Positions 52,635 through 60,754 are shown, counted from the first letter of the stretch. The stretch: 64,000 nt of DNA from an uncultured Bacteroidota bacterium (GCA_902793295.1 CADBDA010000004.1:1-64000), one strand, 5' to 3'. A program made the numbers and translations. The notes: generated by a model from the letters alone, not told the origin.

Positions 52635-52939
52635 ATGGAAAATCTTCTGACTTCCACTAAAAAAGGGGCAACATCAGTCCCGACCAGTCTACCGTCTGGC
52701 TAAAAATCAAACAGTTCTGCCACTGCAATCCCCAGCAAACGCCTGTCACTACCGCGCAGAGGCAGCTGATTGCCTACATCCTACGCGATTTTGGCTACCT
52801 TCAAGGGCCTTCCGCCGCGCTACTCAACATCTCCACTAAAACCCTGCGACGTGACCTCACAGCAGCCGATTTCTATTTCAAGTCCAATGCCGCTTTCCGC
52901 CGTAAAGTGCAGTGCCTCATCTGTTTCATCAAAACTTGA
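52635..52939 (+). pseudogene. Small helix-turn-helix protein gene with frame break at A6G4
   Basis: ATG at 52635 starts MENLLTSTKK, then the frame ends soon after. One base off, from about 52665, another frame reads GNISPDQSTVWLKIKQFC then PVTTAQRQLIAYILRDFGYL and ISTKTLRRDLTAADFY, ending at TGA 52937. Together the two pieces look like one ~100-residue protein with a helix-turn-helix, joined at AAAAAAGGGG (52659-52668). One extra base in that run would restore the gene. This may be a mutation, an assembly error, or a frameshift used in translation. Confidence 0.5.
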
Positions 52940-52945
52940 TGCTGC

Positions 52946-52986
52946 AAAAACTCGTAACTCGTATCTCGTATCTTGCATAAGTTTTT
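52946..52986 (-). repeat. GTTACGA heptamer element, copy 3 (reverse)
   Basis: Read on the minus strand it has TTATGCAAGATACGAG, then further TACGAG units and GTTACGAG, the same layout as copies 1 and 2, with AAAAACT...AGTTTTT at its ends. Confidence 0.6.
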
Positions 52987-53060
52987 GCCCTTAATTTTTT
53001 ATATATAAGGTATTTATATATTATTTAATTAATAAAAAGAAACTTTCTTTCATGTCGCTT

Positions 53061-53092
53061 GCATTTGCATGTTACGAGTTACGAGTTACGAT
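53061..53092 (+). repeat. GTTACGA heptamer element, copy 4
   Basis: GCATTTGCATGTTACGAG followed by two more units, identical to copy 1 over 25 bases of its core. Confidence 0.65.
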
Positions 53093-53194
53093 CTCGCCGC
53101 AACGCTATTTCATGAATAATTGCCCAAACTGCTCATCCTCAGCGGTGTGTCTGCGTTTTTGTCCCACCAACCGCCTTTTCAGCCTTCATTTCCC

Positions 53195-53202
53195 TAATTT
53201 TG
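53195..53202 (+). promoter_or_regulatory. -7 box upstream of the small HTH gene
   Basis: TAATTTTG, matching TAnnTTTG, 61 bases before the ATG at 53263. Confidence 0.45.
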
Positions 53203-53262
53203 CAAAACAATTCACACCCCAAGCCGGGGAAAACCATTCGCTAATCCTAACACTTATCCACC

Positions 53263-53556
53263 ATGAAAAACCCTATCCCGCACCGCATGGCTCGCGCCAA
53301 CATCCCGTTCGTTCTGGCGCAACTCAATAGCCACGCCCCGAACAACGTCCGCCTCAAATCGGCCGTCATCCAAATCCTCTACTGGATCGAACACCTGAGC
53401 CAGCAGCAAATCGCACGCATGCTCCACACCAACCAGTCCAACGTCTCTCGGATCATGAAAAAACACAGCAAACGGCTCGAAGATGACCCCATTTACAGGG
53501 ACATTTACGAAAATTGTTTCAAAAGTTACGAATATGCGAAAACCTCCATCCCCTAA
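53263..53556 (+). CDS. Small helix-turn-helix protein
   Basis: A 97-residue basic protein. The central part reads VIQILYWIEHLSQQQIARML, then HTNQSNVSRIMKKHSKRL, a clear two-helix DNA-binding motif as in HTH_23/sigma-like or LuxR-like folds. The N terminus is basic and the C terminus ends with YEYAKTSIP. It may regulate or replicate this accessory segment. A strong hairpin lies 22 bases after the stop. The layout resembles the frameshifted HTH gene 320 bases upstream, but the sequences differ. Confidence 0.65.
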   Translation: MKNPIPHRMARANIPFVLAQLNSHAPNNVRLKSAVIQILYWIEHLSQQQIARMLHTNQSNVSRIMKKHSKRLEDDPIYRDIYENCFKSYEYAKTSIP

Positions 53557-53577
53557 TACTATATATACCCCCTCGCT

Positions 53578-53612
53578 AACGCATATACCTTTCTAAGTAT
53601 ATGCGTTTCTTT
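53578..53612 (+). terminator. Terminator after the HTH gene
   Basis: AACGCATATAC pairs with GTATATGCGTT around an 8-base loop, followed by TCTTTTT. Confidence 0.75.
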
Positions 53613-53637
53613 TTCAGTATTTTCCATTTTTTCACAG

Positions 53638-53645
53638 TATCTTTG
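53638..53645 (+). promoter_or_regulatory. -7 box of the small membrane protein gene
   Basis: TATCTTTG, an exact TAnnTTTG match, 20 bases before the ATG at 53665. Confidence 0.55.
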
Positions 53646-53664
53646 CATCAAAATTCTTCAAGCC

Positions 53665-53844
53665 ATGAAAGTCAAATTACCTAAACTCTCCGAAGAGGAA
53701 ATCCGACGCATCGCCGCCAACCCCGACGCCAAAGTGGACATCGCCGACCCCTGGTGGGTCATCTGTCTCAAAGTGGTCGCCTATCTCATAGGCCTTATCC
53801 TTACCGGCGTAGGCACCGCGCAAGCTGCCAACATCCTCTTCTGA
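53665..53844 (+). CDS. Small single-span membrane protein
   Basis: A 59-residue protein starting MKVKLPKLSEEEIRRIAAN. The C-terminal half is one membrane helix (VICLKVVAYLIGLILTGVG) ending in Gly, Thr and Ala, and the N-terminal half is charged. It has its own -7 box and lies 76 bases before the DUF6266 gene. Tiny membrane proteins next to DUF6266 genes are common in Bacteroidota accessory regions; their role is unknown. Confidence 0.6.
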   Translation: MKVKLPKLSEEEIRRIAANPDAKVDIADPWWVICLKVVAYLIGLILTGVGTAQAANILF

Positions 53845-53920
53845 CCATCCACAAAAAAGTCCTCTCCCATAAGGCAAAACAACTGATTTATCAACTATTA
53901 ACCCTTTAAAACTTAATCCT

Positions 53921-54583
53921 ATGGCTATTCAACAAGGTTCTTTCAACTTCACCCAGAAGTTCGGTAATGCCGTGGGCCGCAAGGGCCGCGGCGGTAGCTG
54001 GATCGCTTCCCTCTACCAAAAGAAAATCAAAAACCCTAACACCGTCCTGCAGCAGCAGACGCGTGCCAAGTTCAAACTGCTGGTGTCTTTCGCCAGCGTC
54101 ACGGGCAACTTCACCCGCATCGGTATGAAGAATGCCGGCAACCAGGGCGAAACTTGGCTCAACGCATTCACCCGCTTGAATTTTGCCGAGGGTATCACCG
54201 GCATCTTCCCGGCCTTTGCCCTCAACTTCTCCAAGCTGTTGGTCTCCAAGGGTACGCTCGACAATCCCTACAACACTACCGCTCAGGTGCAGGGTACCGA
54301 CCTCTCCTTCTCTTGGACCGACAACTCGGGCATCGGCAACGCCCTCGAAACCGACAAGGCAATGTTCATCGCCTACAACTCGGTCAAGAAACAGGCCATC
54401 GTCGTCACCGACGCTGCCGACCGCTCCACCCGTCAGGCTTCCTATTCTCTCCCCACTGCTTGGGTGTCCGACTCCATCGAGGTCTATTTCTGCATGCGCC
54501 GCGCTGGTAATGCTCAGGGCTTATCTGCCCCCAATAAGGACGACTGCAGTTCCTCGCTCTACCTCGGCAGCTTCAACCTCTAA
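53921..54583 (+). CDS. DUF6266-family protein
   Basis: A 220-residue protein. The start, MAIQQGSFNFTQKFGNAVG then RKGRGG, and the later QQQTRAKFKLLVSFASVTG and GLSAPNKDDCSSSLYLGSF fit the DUF6266 family of Bacteroidota. Its function is unknown. The family often occurs in multiple copies within mobile or variable regions. No signal peptide. A GC-rich hairpin follows the stop at 54597. Confidence 0.75.
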   Translation: MAIQQGSFNFTQKFGNAVGRKGRGGSWIASLYQKKIKNPNTVLQQQTRAKFKLLVSFASVTGNFTRIGMKNAGNQGETWLNAFTRLNFAEGITGIFPAFALNFSKLLVSKGTLDNPYNTTAQVQGTDLSFSWTDNSGIGNALETDKAMFIAYNSVKKQAIVVTDAADRSTRQASYSLPTAWVSDSIEVYFCMRRAGNAQGLSAPNKDDCSSSLYLGSFNL

Positions 54584-54596
54584 GCTGTACGCTTTG

Positions 54597-54626
54597 ATCC
54601 CGCCTCGCCTTGAGGCGGGATTTGTT
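54597..54626 (+). terminator. Hairpin after DUF6266 gene
   Basis: ATCCCGCCTC pairs with GAGGCGGGAT around a 5-base loop, followed by TTGTT, a weak T run. Confidence 0.6.
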
Positions 54627-54725
54627 AAATGAAGCTTCTAATTCTCTTTATGCTTATCGTAAGATTTACTACGGACTTATATCAGACTCTTTTAGGTCTG
54701 TCGTTTTTGTTAATTATTTTAACTT

Positions 54726-54995
54726 ATGCCCCCAACGCCTATGAAAATACTCGAATTGAACTCTTCCGTCACTCGTTCGCATTCCGACTATCTGCCTTCC
54801 AAGGAGATAGCGCACATGGCCGCCGATTCCATCTACTCCGATTACCTGGCCACTTCTCCCTTCACCGACGATAGATACCATTCCTTCGCCGTTGCCCCGG
54901 ACAAAAGGGTCTACCTCACCTCTGCCGACGAGTACACTGAATATATCCGCTTCGTCCTCGAAGCTCTCAACGAGAAAATCAACGCTAACCTTTAA
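54726..54995 (+). CDS. Hypothetical small protein
   Basis: An 89-residue acidic protein that I do not recognise; ATG 54741 (MKILELNSSVTRSHSDYLPS) is a second possible start. It ends EYTEYIRFVLEALNEKINAN, an amphipathic helix. It is 11 bases upstream of the next small gene, so the two are likely co-transcribed. Another frame (54629-54874) overlaps it but looks non-coding. Confidence 0.5.
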   Translation: MPPTPMKILELNSSVTRSHSDYLPSKEIAHMAADSIYSDYLATSPFTDDRYHSFAVAPDKRVYLTSADEYTEYIRFVLEALNEKINANL

Positions 54996-55006
54996 CTTAT
55001 TACATC

Positions 55007-55276
55007 ATGCCTAAGATCCGTTACAACACCATGGTCCTTACCCTCCGTCACGACGACGAAGGCGACAAAATCTGCATCTGCGATTTCTCCGTCAACCCGT
55101 GCAGCCACACCCTCTGTGGAGCGCCTATCGAGGGGGGAGTCAACAGCTTCGGCCACCGCAAAACTCCCGTCGGACGCCGCCCCGACACTTCCAACATCAA
55201 CTACGTCACCTGCCCCGACTGTATGGCCAAAGTCGAATTTGTCCGCCGCGTCATCAACAACGAACCTGTTCGCTAA
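55007..55276 (+). CDS. Hypothetical small protein with CxxC
   Basis: An 89-residue protein with several cysteines: CICDFSVNPCSHTLCG near residue 25 and YVTCPDCMAKVEFV near residue 68. The CPDC and the earlier Cys/His residues could bind zinc. I do not know the family. It is the second gene of a pair that ends at the terminator at 55328. Codon use is like that of the DUF6266 gene. Confidence 0.5.
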   Translation: MPKIRYNTMVLTLRHDDEGDKICICDFSVNPCSHTLCGAPIEGGVNSFGHRKTPVGRRPDTSNINYVTCPDCMAKVEFVRRVINNEPVR

Positions 55277-55327
55277 CTTCTCTTACTATGCTTTCCCTAA
55301 TATATTGCTTCTGTGTTGTTTGGGGTC

Positions 55328-55362
55328 AATGCCCGCACGCCATGTGCGGGCATTTCTTTTTC
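55328..55362 (+). terminator. Terminator of the accessory region
   Basis: AATGCCCGCAC pairs with GTGCGGGCATT around a 5-base loop, then TCTTTTT. Strong rho-independent terminator. Confidence 0.8.
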
Positions 55363-55383
55363 CCTCGCCTCACAAAAAAATAC

Positions 55384-55422
55384 AAACTCGTAACTCGTAA
55401 CTCGTATCTTGCAATTGTTTTT
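55384..55422 (-). repeat. GTTACGA heptamer element, copy 5 (reverse)
   Basis: On the minus strand AAAAACAATTGCAAGATACGAG then GTTACGAGTTACGAG, the same plan as copy 3. It is the last copy, about 240 bases before the upxY-like gene. Confidence 0.65.
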
Positions 55423-55590
55423 CGCTTTTCCATCTGTCTGCTGCGGTCCGTGCTTTCTCCTTCCGCCGCGTTCCGCTCGGCTTGCTGGGCTTCTTCGGGC
55501 GCTGCCGCCTTGGCTGGCTCCCTTCGCGCTCCCGTCGCTATCGCTGTGTGCCTCTGGCTTTGTCGCTCTCTCGCTTTCTCCTCTTCGTTA
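55423..55590. other. Intergenic stretch without gene
   Basis: About 170 bases between the last heptamer element and the promoter of the antiterminator gene, rich in C and T, with no convincing frame. Confidence 0.4.
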
Positions 55591-55624
55591 TTTGATCGTT
55601 ATTCCCAACTTTTTTGTATTTTTG
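55591..55624 (+). promoter_or_regulatory. Promoter of the antiterminator-trk operon
   Basis: TTTG at 55591-55594, a 22-base spacer and TATTTTTG at 55617-55624, 36 bases before the ATG at 55661. Confidence 0.6.
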
Positions 55625-55660
55625 CAATTTCTTTTTGGAATAGTATTAATTTAAATATCG

Positions 55661-56218
55661 ATGTTAACTTCTGTACCTCAATGGGTAGCATTATATACTA
55701 ACCCCCGCGCCGAGAAAAAAGTCGACCAAAATCTCCGCGCGGCGGGCATCGAATCGTATCTCCCTATCCGTAGGGAACTCCACAACTGGAGCGACCGCAA
55801 AAAATGGGTCGAATCTCCGCTGATCAAGTCCTATACCTTCGCTCGCATCACCAAACTGCAACTCTCCACCGTCCGCGCCATCAACGGCGTCTCCCATGTC
55901 GTCTCCTTCCAGGGCGAAATCGCCGTCGTCCCGGATAACGAAATCCAAATGCTCAAAGATTTCCTCGCCGCCGAAGTCGAAGTCCAGGTGCGCAATATCG
56001 AACAGCTGAAACGGGGCGAACGGGTACGCATCTCCTCCGGCACCTTCGCCGGCCGCGAAGGCATGCTCGTCAGCGACTGCGACGACGGTAACTTCGCCGT
56101 CGAAATCTCTGGCATCAGCATGGCCATGATCGTCCATATCGATGTCGACCTCCTCGAACCGCTCCTCGACCAGCCTAATAACCAGGTTAGACGCCATAAA
56201 AAATATACCATCCGATGA
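55661..56218 (+). CDS. UpxY/NusG-family transcription antitermination protein
   Basis: A 185-residue NusG paralogue. The N-terminal NGN domain has WVALYTNPRAEKKVDQNL and ESYLPIRRELHNWSDRKKW, typical of UpxY/LoaP-like antiterminators rather than core NusG, and the C-terminal KOW-like domain has GERVRISSGTFAGREGMLV. UpxY proteins in Bacteroides let RNA polymerase read through long capsular or surface operons. Here it stands at the head of potassium-transport genes. Its stop codon overlaps the trkA start (ATGA), so the two are translationally coupled. Confidence 0.85.
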   Translation: MLTSVPQWVALYTNPRAEKKVDQNLRAAGIESYLPIRRELHNWSDRKKWVESPLIKSYTFARITKLQLSTVRAINGVSHVVSFQGEIAVVPDNEIQMLKDFLAAEVEVQVRNIEQLKRGERVRISSGTFAGREGMLVSDCDDGNFAVEISGISMAMIVHIDVDLLEPLLDQPNNQVRRHKKYTIR

Positions 56219-57558
56219 ACATCATTATCGCTGGCGACGGCGAGGTGGGGTTCTACCTGGCCAAGTCGCTCTCTCAACTCGATTACAACATCACCGTCGT
56301 CGACCCCCACTCCGACCTCCTCAGCCGCCTCGAAAAGGAAACTGACCTCCTCACCATCGCCGGCGACTCTACTTCCCCTAAGGTGCTCCTCGACGCTAAC
56401 GTCCAGGATTGCGACCTCTTCCTCTCCGTCCTCCACGACGAACCTATCAACTTGGTGACTTGCATCCTCGCCAAAAAACTGAAGGCGAAAAAAACCGTGG
56501 CTCGCATCACCAACGCCGAACTGCTCTCTCCTAAACACCGCGAAATGTTCCGCGACTTGGGCATCGACGAACTGGTCTGCCCCGAACGTATCGCGGCTAA
56601 GGAAATCACCAACCTCCTCAACCATACCGTCGCTACCGAATTCTTCGACTTCAGCGGCGGCCTCCTTACTATGTACCTCATCCGCCTCGAACCGCTCTCC
56701 CTCGTCTCGGGCAAGTCGGTCAAGGAACTCAGCCAGATCTACTCTACCCTCCAGGTGCGCATCGTGGCTATCCTCCGCAGCGGCGAGACAATCATCCCTC
56801 ACGCCGATACGGTTTTCCAGTCGGGCGACATGGCTTACATCATCTCCAAGGCTAACCAAATCGATACGGTCAAAAAACTGGCGGGGGGCTCGGATTTCGA
56901 AATCCGCAACGTCATGATCGCAGGGGGCGGCCGCATCGGCCGATACGCGGCGCTGACCCTCGAAGACGACAAACGGATCACCCTCGTCGAAAACAACCGC
57001 AAACGCTGCGAGGACCTCAGCGCTGTGCTCTCCAAAACCCTCATCATCAACGGCGACGCAACCGATATCGAACTGCTCAAAGAGGAGGGGCTCTCCAACA
57101 ACGATGCCTTCATCGCGGTGACGGATTCGTCCGAAACTAATGTGCTGACTTGCCTCCACGCTCGCCGCTTCGGTATCAGGAAAACTATCGCTCTGGTCGA
57201 AAATACGGGCTTCATCAACATCTCCCAGGATATCGGCATCGATACCATCATCAACAAAAAACTGATCACCGCTAGCTATATCGCACGCTTCATCGTCAAG
57301 GGCGACGCGGTCAGCAGCAAGTGGCTCAGCGGCACCAACGCGGAATTGATCGAATTCGTCGTCGGCCGCCACGCTACGGCTACTCGCGTCCCTATCGGCG
57401 ATCTCCACCTGCCCGAGGGCAAAGCAACCATCGGCGGCATCATCCGCGGCCGCGAAACGCTCCTGCCAACTCGCGACACCCAGCTCCAGGAAAAGGATAA
57501 GGTGGTGGTGTTCGCCTTGCCTCATGCCATGGATAGGGTGGCCAAATTGTTCGATTGA
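56215..57558 (+). CDS. trkA: Trk potassium uptake system regulatory subunit TrkA
   Basis: A 447-residue peripheral protein with two RCK units. Each has a Rossmann nucleotide-binding fold (GDGEVGFYLAKSLSQ near residue 7 and GGGRIGRYAALTLE near 240) and a following RCK_C domain. It binds NAD(H) or ATP and gates TrkH. The start overlaps the upxY-like gene by four bases. Two trkH genes follow. Confidence 0.95.
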   Translation: MNIIIAGDGEVGFYLAKSLSQLDYNITVVDPHSDLLSRLEKETDLLTIAGDSTSPKVLLDANVQDCDLFLSVLHDEPINLVTCILAKKLKAKKTVARITNAELLSPKHREMFRDLGIDELVCPERIAAKEITNLLNHTVATEFFDFSGGLLTMYLIRLEPLSLVSGKSVKELSQIYSTLQVRIVAILRSGETIIPHADTVFQSGDMAYIISKANQIDTVKKLAGGSDFEIRNVMIAGGGRIGRYAALTLEDDKRITLVENNRKRCEDLSAVLSKTLIINGDATDIELLKEEGLSNNDAFIAVTDSSETNVLTCLHARRFGIRKTIALVENTGFINISQDIGIDTIINKKLITASYIARFIVKGDAVSSKWLSGTNAELIEFVVGRHATATRVPIGDLHLPEGKATIGGIIRGRETLLPTRDTQLQEKDKVVVFALPHAMDRVAKLFD

Positions 57559-57685
57559 CAGCCTGCCTCGCTTGCTCGCACCCCCCTGGCTCCTGTCGCC
57601 TGAAGTGCCTGCCGCTCCGCCGCTCTTATTCGTTTCATCGCTTAATCTGAATCTGCTATAGTTCCGTTCCAAATCTGCTCTCACC

Positions 57686-59191
57686 GTGCTCAACATCCGC
57701 CCCATCTTCCCTCAGTCTCGTCAACAGCTGCGCCGCTTCAACTTCCGCTTGGTGGCGCGCTTGCTGGGCGTGCTGCTCCTCATCCAGGCGGCAACAATGG
57801 TCGTGGCTATCGCCGTGTCGGTCTACTTCGGCGACGGCTCCCAGTACGGCCTCATCCTCTCGGGCTTGGTGATCTTCATGCTGGGGGTCTTCCTGCGCAA
57901 TTTCGTCGGGGCGAACTGCTCCAACGAACTGCACGAGAAGGAGAGCTTCTGGATCACTACCATCATCTGGATCGTCGTCCCGCTCATGGGGGCGCTGCCG
58001 TATCTCTTCACCAGCAGCGTCTCGTCGTTCACCGACGCGGCGTTCGAGTCGTTCTCGGGTTTCACCACCACGGGCTCTTCGGTCCTCGTCCGCTTGGATT
58101 CCTTGCCGCAGGGGCTGCTGGTGTGGCGAAGCTCTTCCCAGTGGGTGGGGGGCTTGGGCTTCATCCTCCTCGTGGTGGCTCTGCTGCGCCGCCTCAACGA
58201 GGGTAGCGCGCGTCTCTATGAGGCGGAGTTCTCGGGTACCCTCCAACGCCGCCTCCATCCGCACATGAAACGCAACGTGCTGCTGATGTGGACGGTCTAT
58301 TCGGGCCTCACCCTGGCACTGTTCCTCCTGCTCTACGCCGACGGCAACGGCTTCGTCGATTCGTTCTGCACCGCGCTGTCCACTCTCTCCACCGGGGGCT
58401 TCATGACCCACGCGGATGGGCTGGCGGGCTTCTCTTCGTTCTCTCAGTGGGTGGTGACTTGCTTCATGTTCCTCTCGGGGGTCAACTTGGCTCTGCTGTT
58501 CTATCTCTTCACCTTCCGCTGGCGGGGCCTCAGGGGCGACGAGGAGTTCCCGCGCTATCTCTCACTCTTCCTCTTGGCGTCGCTGTTCTGTACCGTGGCT
58601 TTCTCGCTGGCCGAGGGGCATTTCTCCTTCCAGAATCTGCGCTTCTCGCTCTTCCATGTGGCGTCGACGCTCTCTACCTGCGGCTTCTATACCACCCCGC
58701 CCGACGTCTGGCCTACCATGGTGTCGGTCATCACTTTCTTGCTGATTTTCATCGGGGCGTCGGCTGGCTCTACGGGTGGGGGCTTGAAAATCAAACGCCT
58801 CATGATCATCTCGCGCCATGTCCACAACTATTTCGTACGCATGATCCACCCGCGGGCGGTCATCAGCCTCAAAATCAACGGCAAGGTGGTGGCTCCGGAT
58901 TATGTGTCGAAGGTGTTCTCCTATCTCTTCCTCTATCTTTTCTTGGTGGTCATCGGGGCGTTCGTCCTCACGCTCTGCGGCAGCGATATCCCGAACGCGT
59001 TCTGCATGGCGGCGGCAAATCTGGGCAACTTGGGCCCTTCGCCGGTCATCAACAATCTGGGGGCTAGCCTCGATTACGTGGGGCTGCTGCCGGTGGCGAA
59101 ATGGACCATGATGGTGCTCATGCTGGCGGGCCGCCTCGAAATTTTCGCTCTGGCTGCCGTCTTCCTCCCGGCGTACTGGAAACGCCGATGA
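57686..59191 (+). CDS. trkH: Trk/Ktr potassium uptake membrane subunit (first copy)
   Basis: A 501-residue channel-like protein with four membrane-pore-membrane repeats. The first selectivity loop is GFTTTGSSVLV, others are LSTGGFMTH, STCGFYTTP and LGNLGPSP. The start is GTG at 57686 (MLNIRPIFPQSRQQLRRFNF). It is 127 bases after trkA and 81 bases before a second trkH-like gene. Two different TrkH subunits served by one TrkA would give two uptake pathways with different affinity or ion preference. Confidence 0.92.
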   Translation: MLNIRPIFPQSRQQLRRFNFRLVARLLGVLLLIQAATMVVAIAVSVYFGDGSQYGLILSGLVIFMLGVFLRNFVGANCSNELHEKESFWITTIIWIVVPLMGALPYLFTSSVSSFTDAAFESFSGFTTTGSSVLVRLDSLPQGLLVWRSSSQWVGGLGFILLVVALLRRLNEGSARLYEAEFSGTLQRRLHPHMKRNVLLMWTVYSGLTLALFLLLYADGNGFVDSFCTALSTLSTGGFMTHADGLAGFSSFSQWVVTCFMFLSGVNLALLFYLFTFRWRGLRGDEEFPRYLSLFLLASLFCTVAFSLAEGHFSFQNLRFSLFHVASTLSTCGFYTTPPDVWPTMVSVITFLLIFIGASAGSTGGGLKIKRLMIISRHVHNYFVRMIHPRAVISLKINGKVVAPDYVSKVFSYLFLYLFLVVIGAFVLTLCGSDIPNAFCMAAANLGNLGPSPVINNLGASLDYVGLLPVAKWTMMVLMLAGRLEIFALAAVFLPAYWKRR

Positions 59192-59272
59192 CTCCGCCTG
59201 CTCTTGGCTGTTCTCTCTGTCTGTTCTCTTCGTCCCTTTGCAAATGTTAACGTTAAATAGCGATTATTCAAA

Positions 59273-60733
59273 ATGACTCTCTCTGACTGGAAAGTGGCTG
59301 TTCGCCCGCTGGGCATCCCTCTCGTGGGTGAGGGGGTCATGATGCTGTCGTGCCTCATCCCTGCTTGGGCTTATCACGACGGGACGGCAATGCCTATGCT
59401 GCTGTCGGCGCTGCTGACAATCGTCACCGGAACGGCGCTGCTGCTCCTCCTCCCGCGTCGTCAGTCGGCGGTCGACAACCGGGTCTCGTATGTCACCGTG
59501 ACGCTGGTGTGGTGCGTCATGTCGCTCTTCGGCTCGCTGCCGTTCCTGGCAACAGGAAGCTGCGCTTCGCTGACCGACGCGTTCTTCGAGTCGATGTCGG
59601 GCCTCTCCTCTACGGGGGCTACCATCTTCGCCGACGTCGAACTGCTGCCGCCGTCCATCCTCTTCTGGCGTAGCATCTCGGAGTGGTTGGGGGGCTTCGG
59701 CATCATCTTGCTGGTCCTCGCGGTGGTGCCTTCCTTGGGCTTGAACAAGTATAGCCTCTATACGGCGGAGGCTAGCGGGGCGGACAATATGGGGAAGACT
59801 ACGACAACCATGCGCTCTATGGTGCAACAGACTTTGGGGGTCTACGTGCTGCTTACGGTGGTCTTCGTGCTGCTGCTCTGGGGCTCGGGTATGTCGCTCT
59901 GGGAGGCGGTCAACCTTACCTTCACCAATATCTCTACAGGGGGCTTCTCCATCTATTCCGACAGCGTGGCGCGCTTCTCTCCGCTGCAACAGTATATCTT
60001 GGCGGCGTCTATGTTCGTGGGGGGCATCAACTTCGCTTTGCTCTTCAATTTGCTGACGTTCCGATGGGATCGCATCCGCCACAAAATGGACCAGTTCGGG
60101 GTCTATGTGCTGCTGCTTGTCTGCGCAACGGCGTTCGTCGTGGTCTCGCTCCATGGCCATCAGGGCTCCTCTTGGTCGGAGGCGCTGCGACTGGGGGTGG
60201 TCCAAACTACCAGCGTCCTCACCACTACGGGTAGCGTGGCGGCCGACACCAACCTCTGGTGGCAGCCCATCCTCTTGCTCTTTCTGGTGCTGTCGGCGTG
60301 CGGCGGTATGGCGGGCTCCACCACGGGCGGCATCAAGGTGATGCGTGTGCTTATCCTCTTCCGCAATGTGCGCAATACGCTGGTCAACAAGCTGCACCCG
60401 CATGCCTACAACCCGGTGCGCCTCAACGGCAAACCGGTGGCGGACGAGATGATCACCAACGTGATGGTGATCTTCATCGTCTACGCCATTACGCTGCTGG
60501 TGGGCTTGCTGCTCCTCATGGTGTGCGGGGTCAACGCTACCGAGTCGCTGGGGGCTGTCTTCGGCTGCATCACTAGCTACGGGCCGGGTATGGGCCAGTG
60601 CGGGGGCTTCGGCAGCTACGCGCATTTCTCTTCGGCGGCTAAGTGGCTCTGCAGCTCACTGATGCTCCTGGGCCGCCTCGAATGCCTCACGGTCTTCATC
60701 CTCTTCCTGCCGGGCTTTTGGCGTAGCAAATAG
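59273..60733 (+). CDS. trkH: Trk/Ktr potassium uptake membrane subunit (second copy)
   Basis: A 486-residue TrkH-family protein, the second in a row. Its first pore loop is GLSSTGATIFAD; others are NISTGGFSIYSDS, TTTGSVAADT and TSYGPGMGQCG. The sequence differs clearly from the first copy outside the pore loops, so this is an old duplication or a separate acquisition, not a recent copy. It is oriented with the others. Confidence 0.92.
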   Translation: MTLSDWKVAVRPLGIPLVGEGVMMLSCLIPAWAYHDGTAMPMLLSALLTIVTGTALLLLLPRRQSAVDNRVSYVTVTLVWCVMSLFGSLPFLATGSCASLTDAFFESMSGLSSTGATIFADVELLPPSILFWRSISEWLGGFGIILLVLAVVPSLGLNKYSLYTAEASGADNMGKTTTTMRSMVQQTLGVYVLLTVVFVLLLWGSGMSLWEAVNLTFTNISTGGFSIYSDSVARFSPLQQYILAASMFVGGINFALLFNLLTFRWDRIRHKMDQFGVYVLLLVCATAFVVVSLHGHQGSSWSEALRLGVVQTTSVLTTTGSVAADTNLWWQPILLLFLVLSACGGMAGSTTGGIKVMRVLILFRNVRNTLVNKLHPHAYNPVRLNGKPVADEMITNVMVIFIVYAITLLVGLLLLMVCGVNATESLGAVFGCITSYGPGMGQCGGFGSYAHFSSAAKWLCSSLMLLGRLECLTVFILFLPGFWRSK

Positions 60734-60754
60734 ACTGCATTTCAATTTTTTTTG

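Noticed and set aside
52465..52650. 61-codon frame at 52465
   Set aside because: Low-complexity, Cys/Phe-rich product over an AT-rich hairpin region; overlaps the start of the split HTH gene.
52659..52668. Programmed -1 frameshift as the certain explanation of the split HTH gene
   Set aside because: The run could slip, but the reading-frame grouping (AAA AAA GGG) is not the classical heptamer A AAA AAG, and there is no downstream hairpin at the usual distance. Kept only as one option.
54629..54874. Frame 54629-54874 plus
   Set aside because: Overlaps the better supported gene at 54726 and the hairpin downstream of the DUF6266 gene; hydrophobic start but no continuation that looks like a protein.
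55831..57705. 624-codon frame on the minus strand across upxY-trkA
   Set aside because: Antisense to two clear genes; spans their overlap and has no recognisable domain.
59264..60625. 453-codon frame on the minus strand across the second trkH
   Set aside because: Antisense of a membrane protein; product extremely rich in His, Arg, Glu and Gln.
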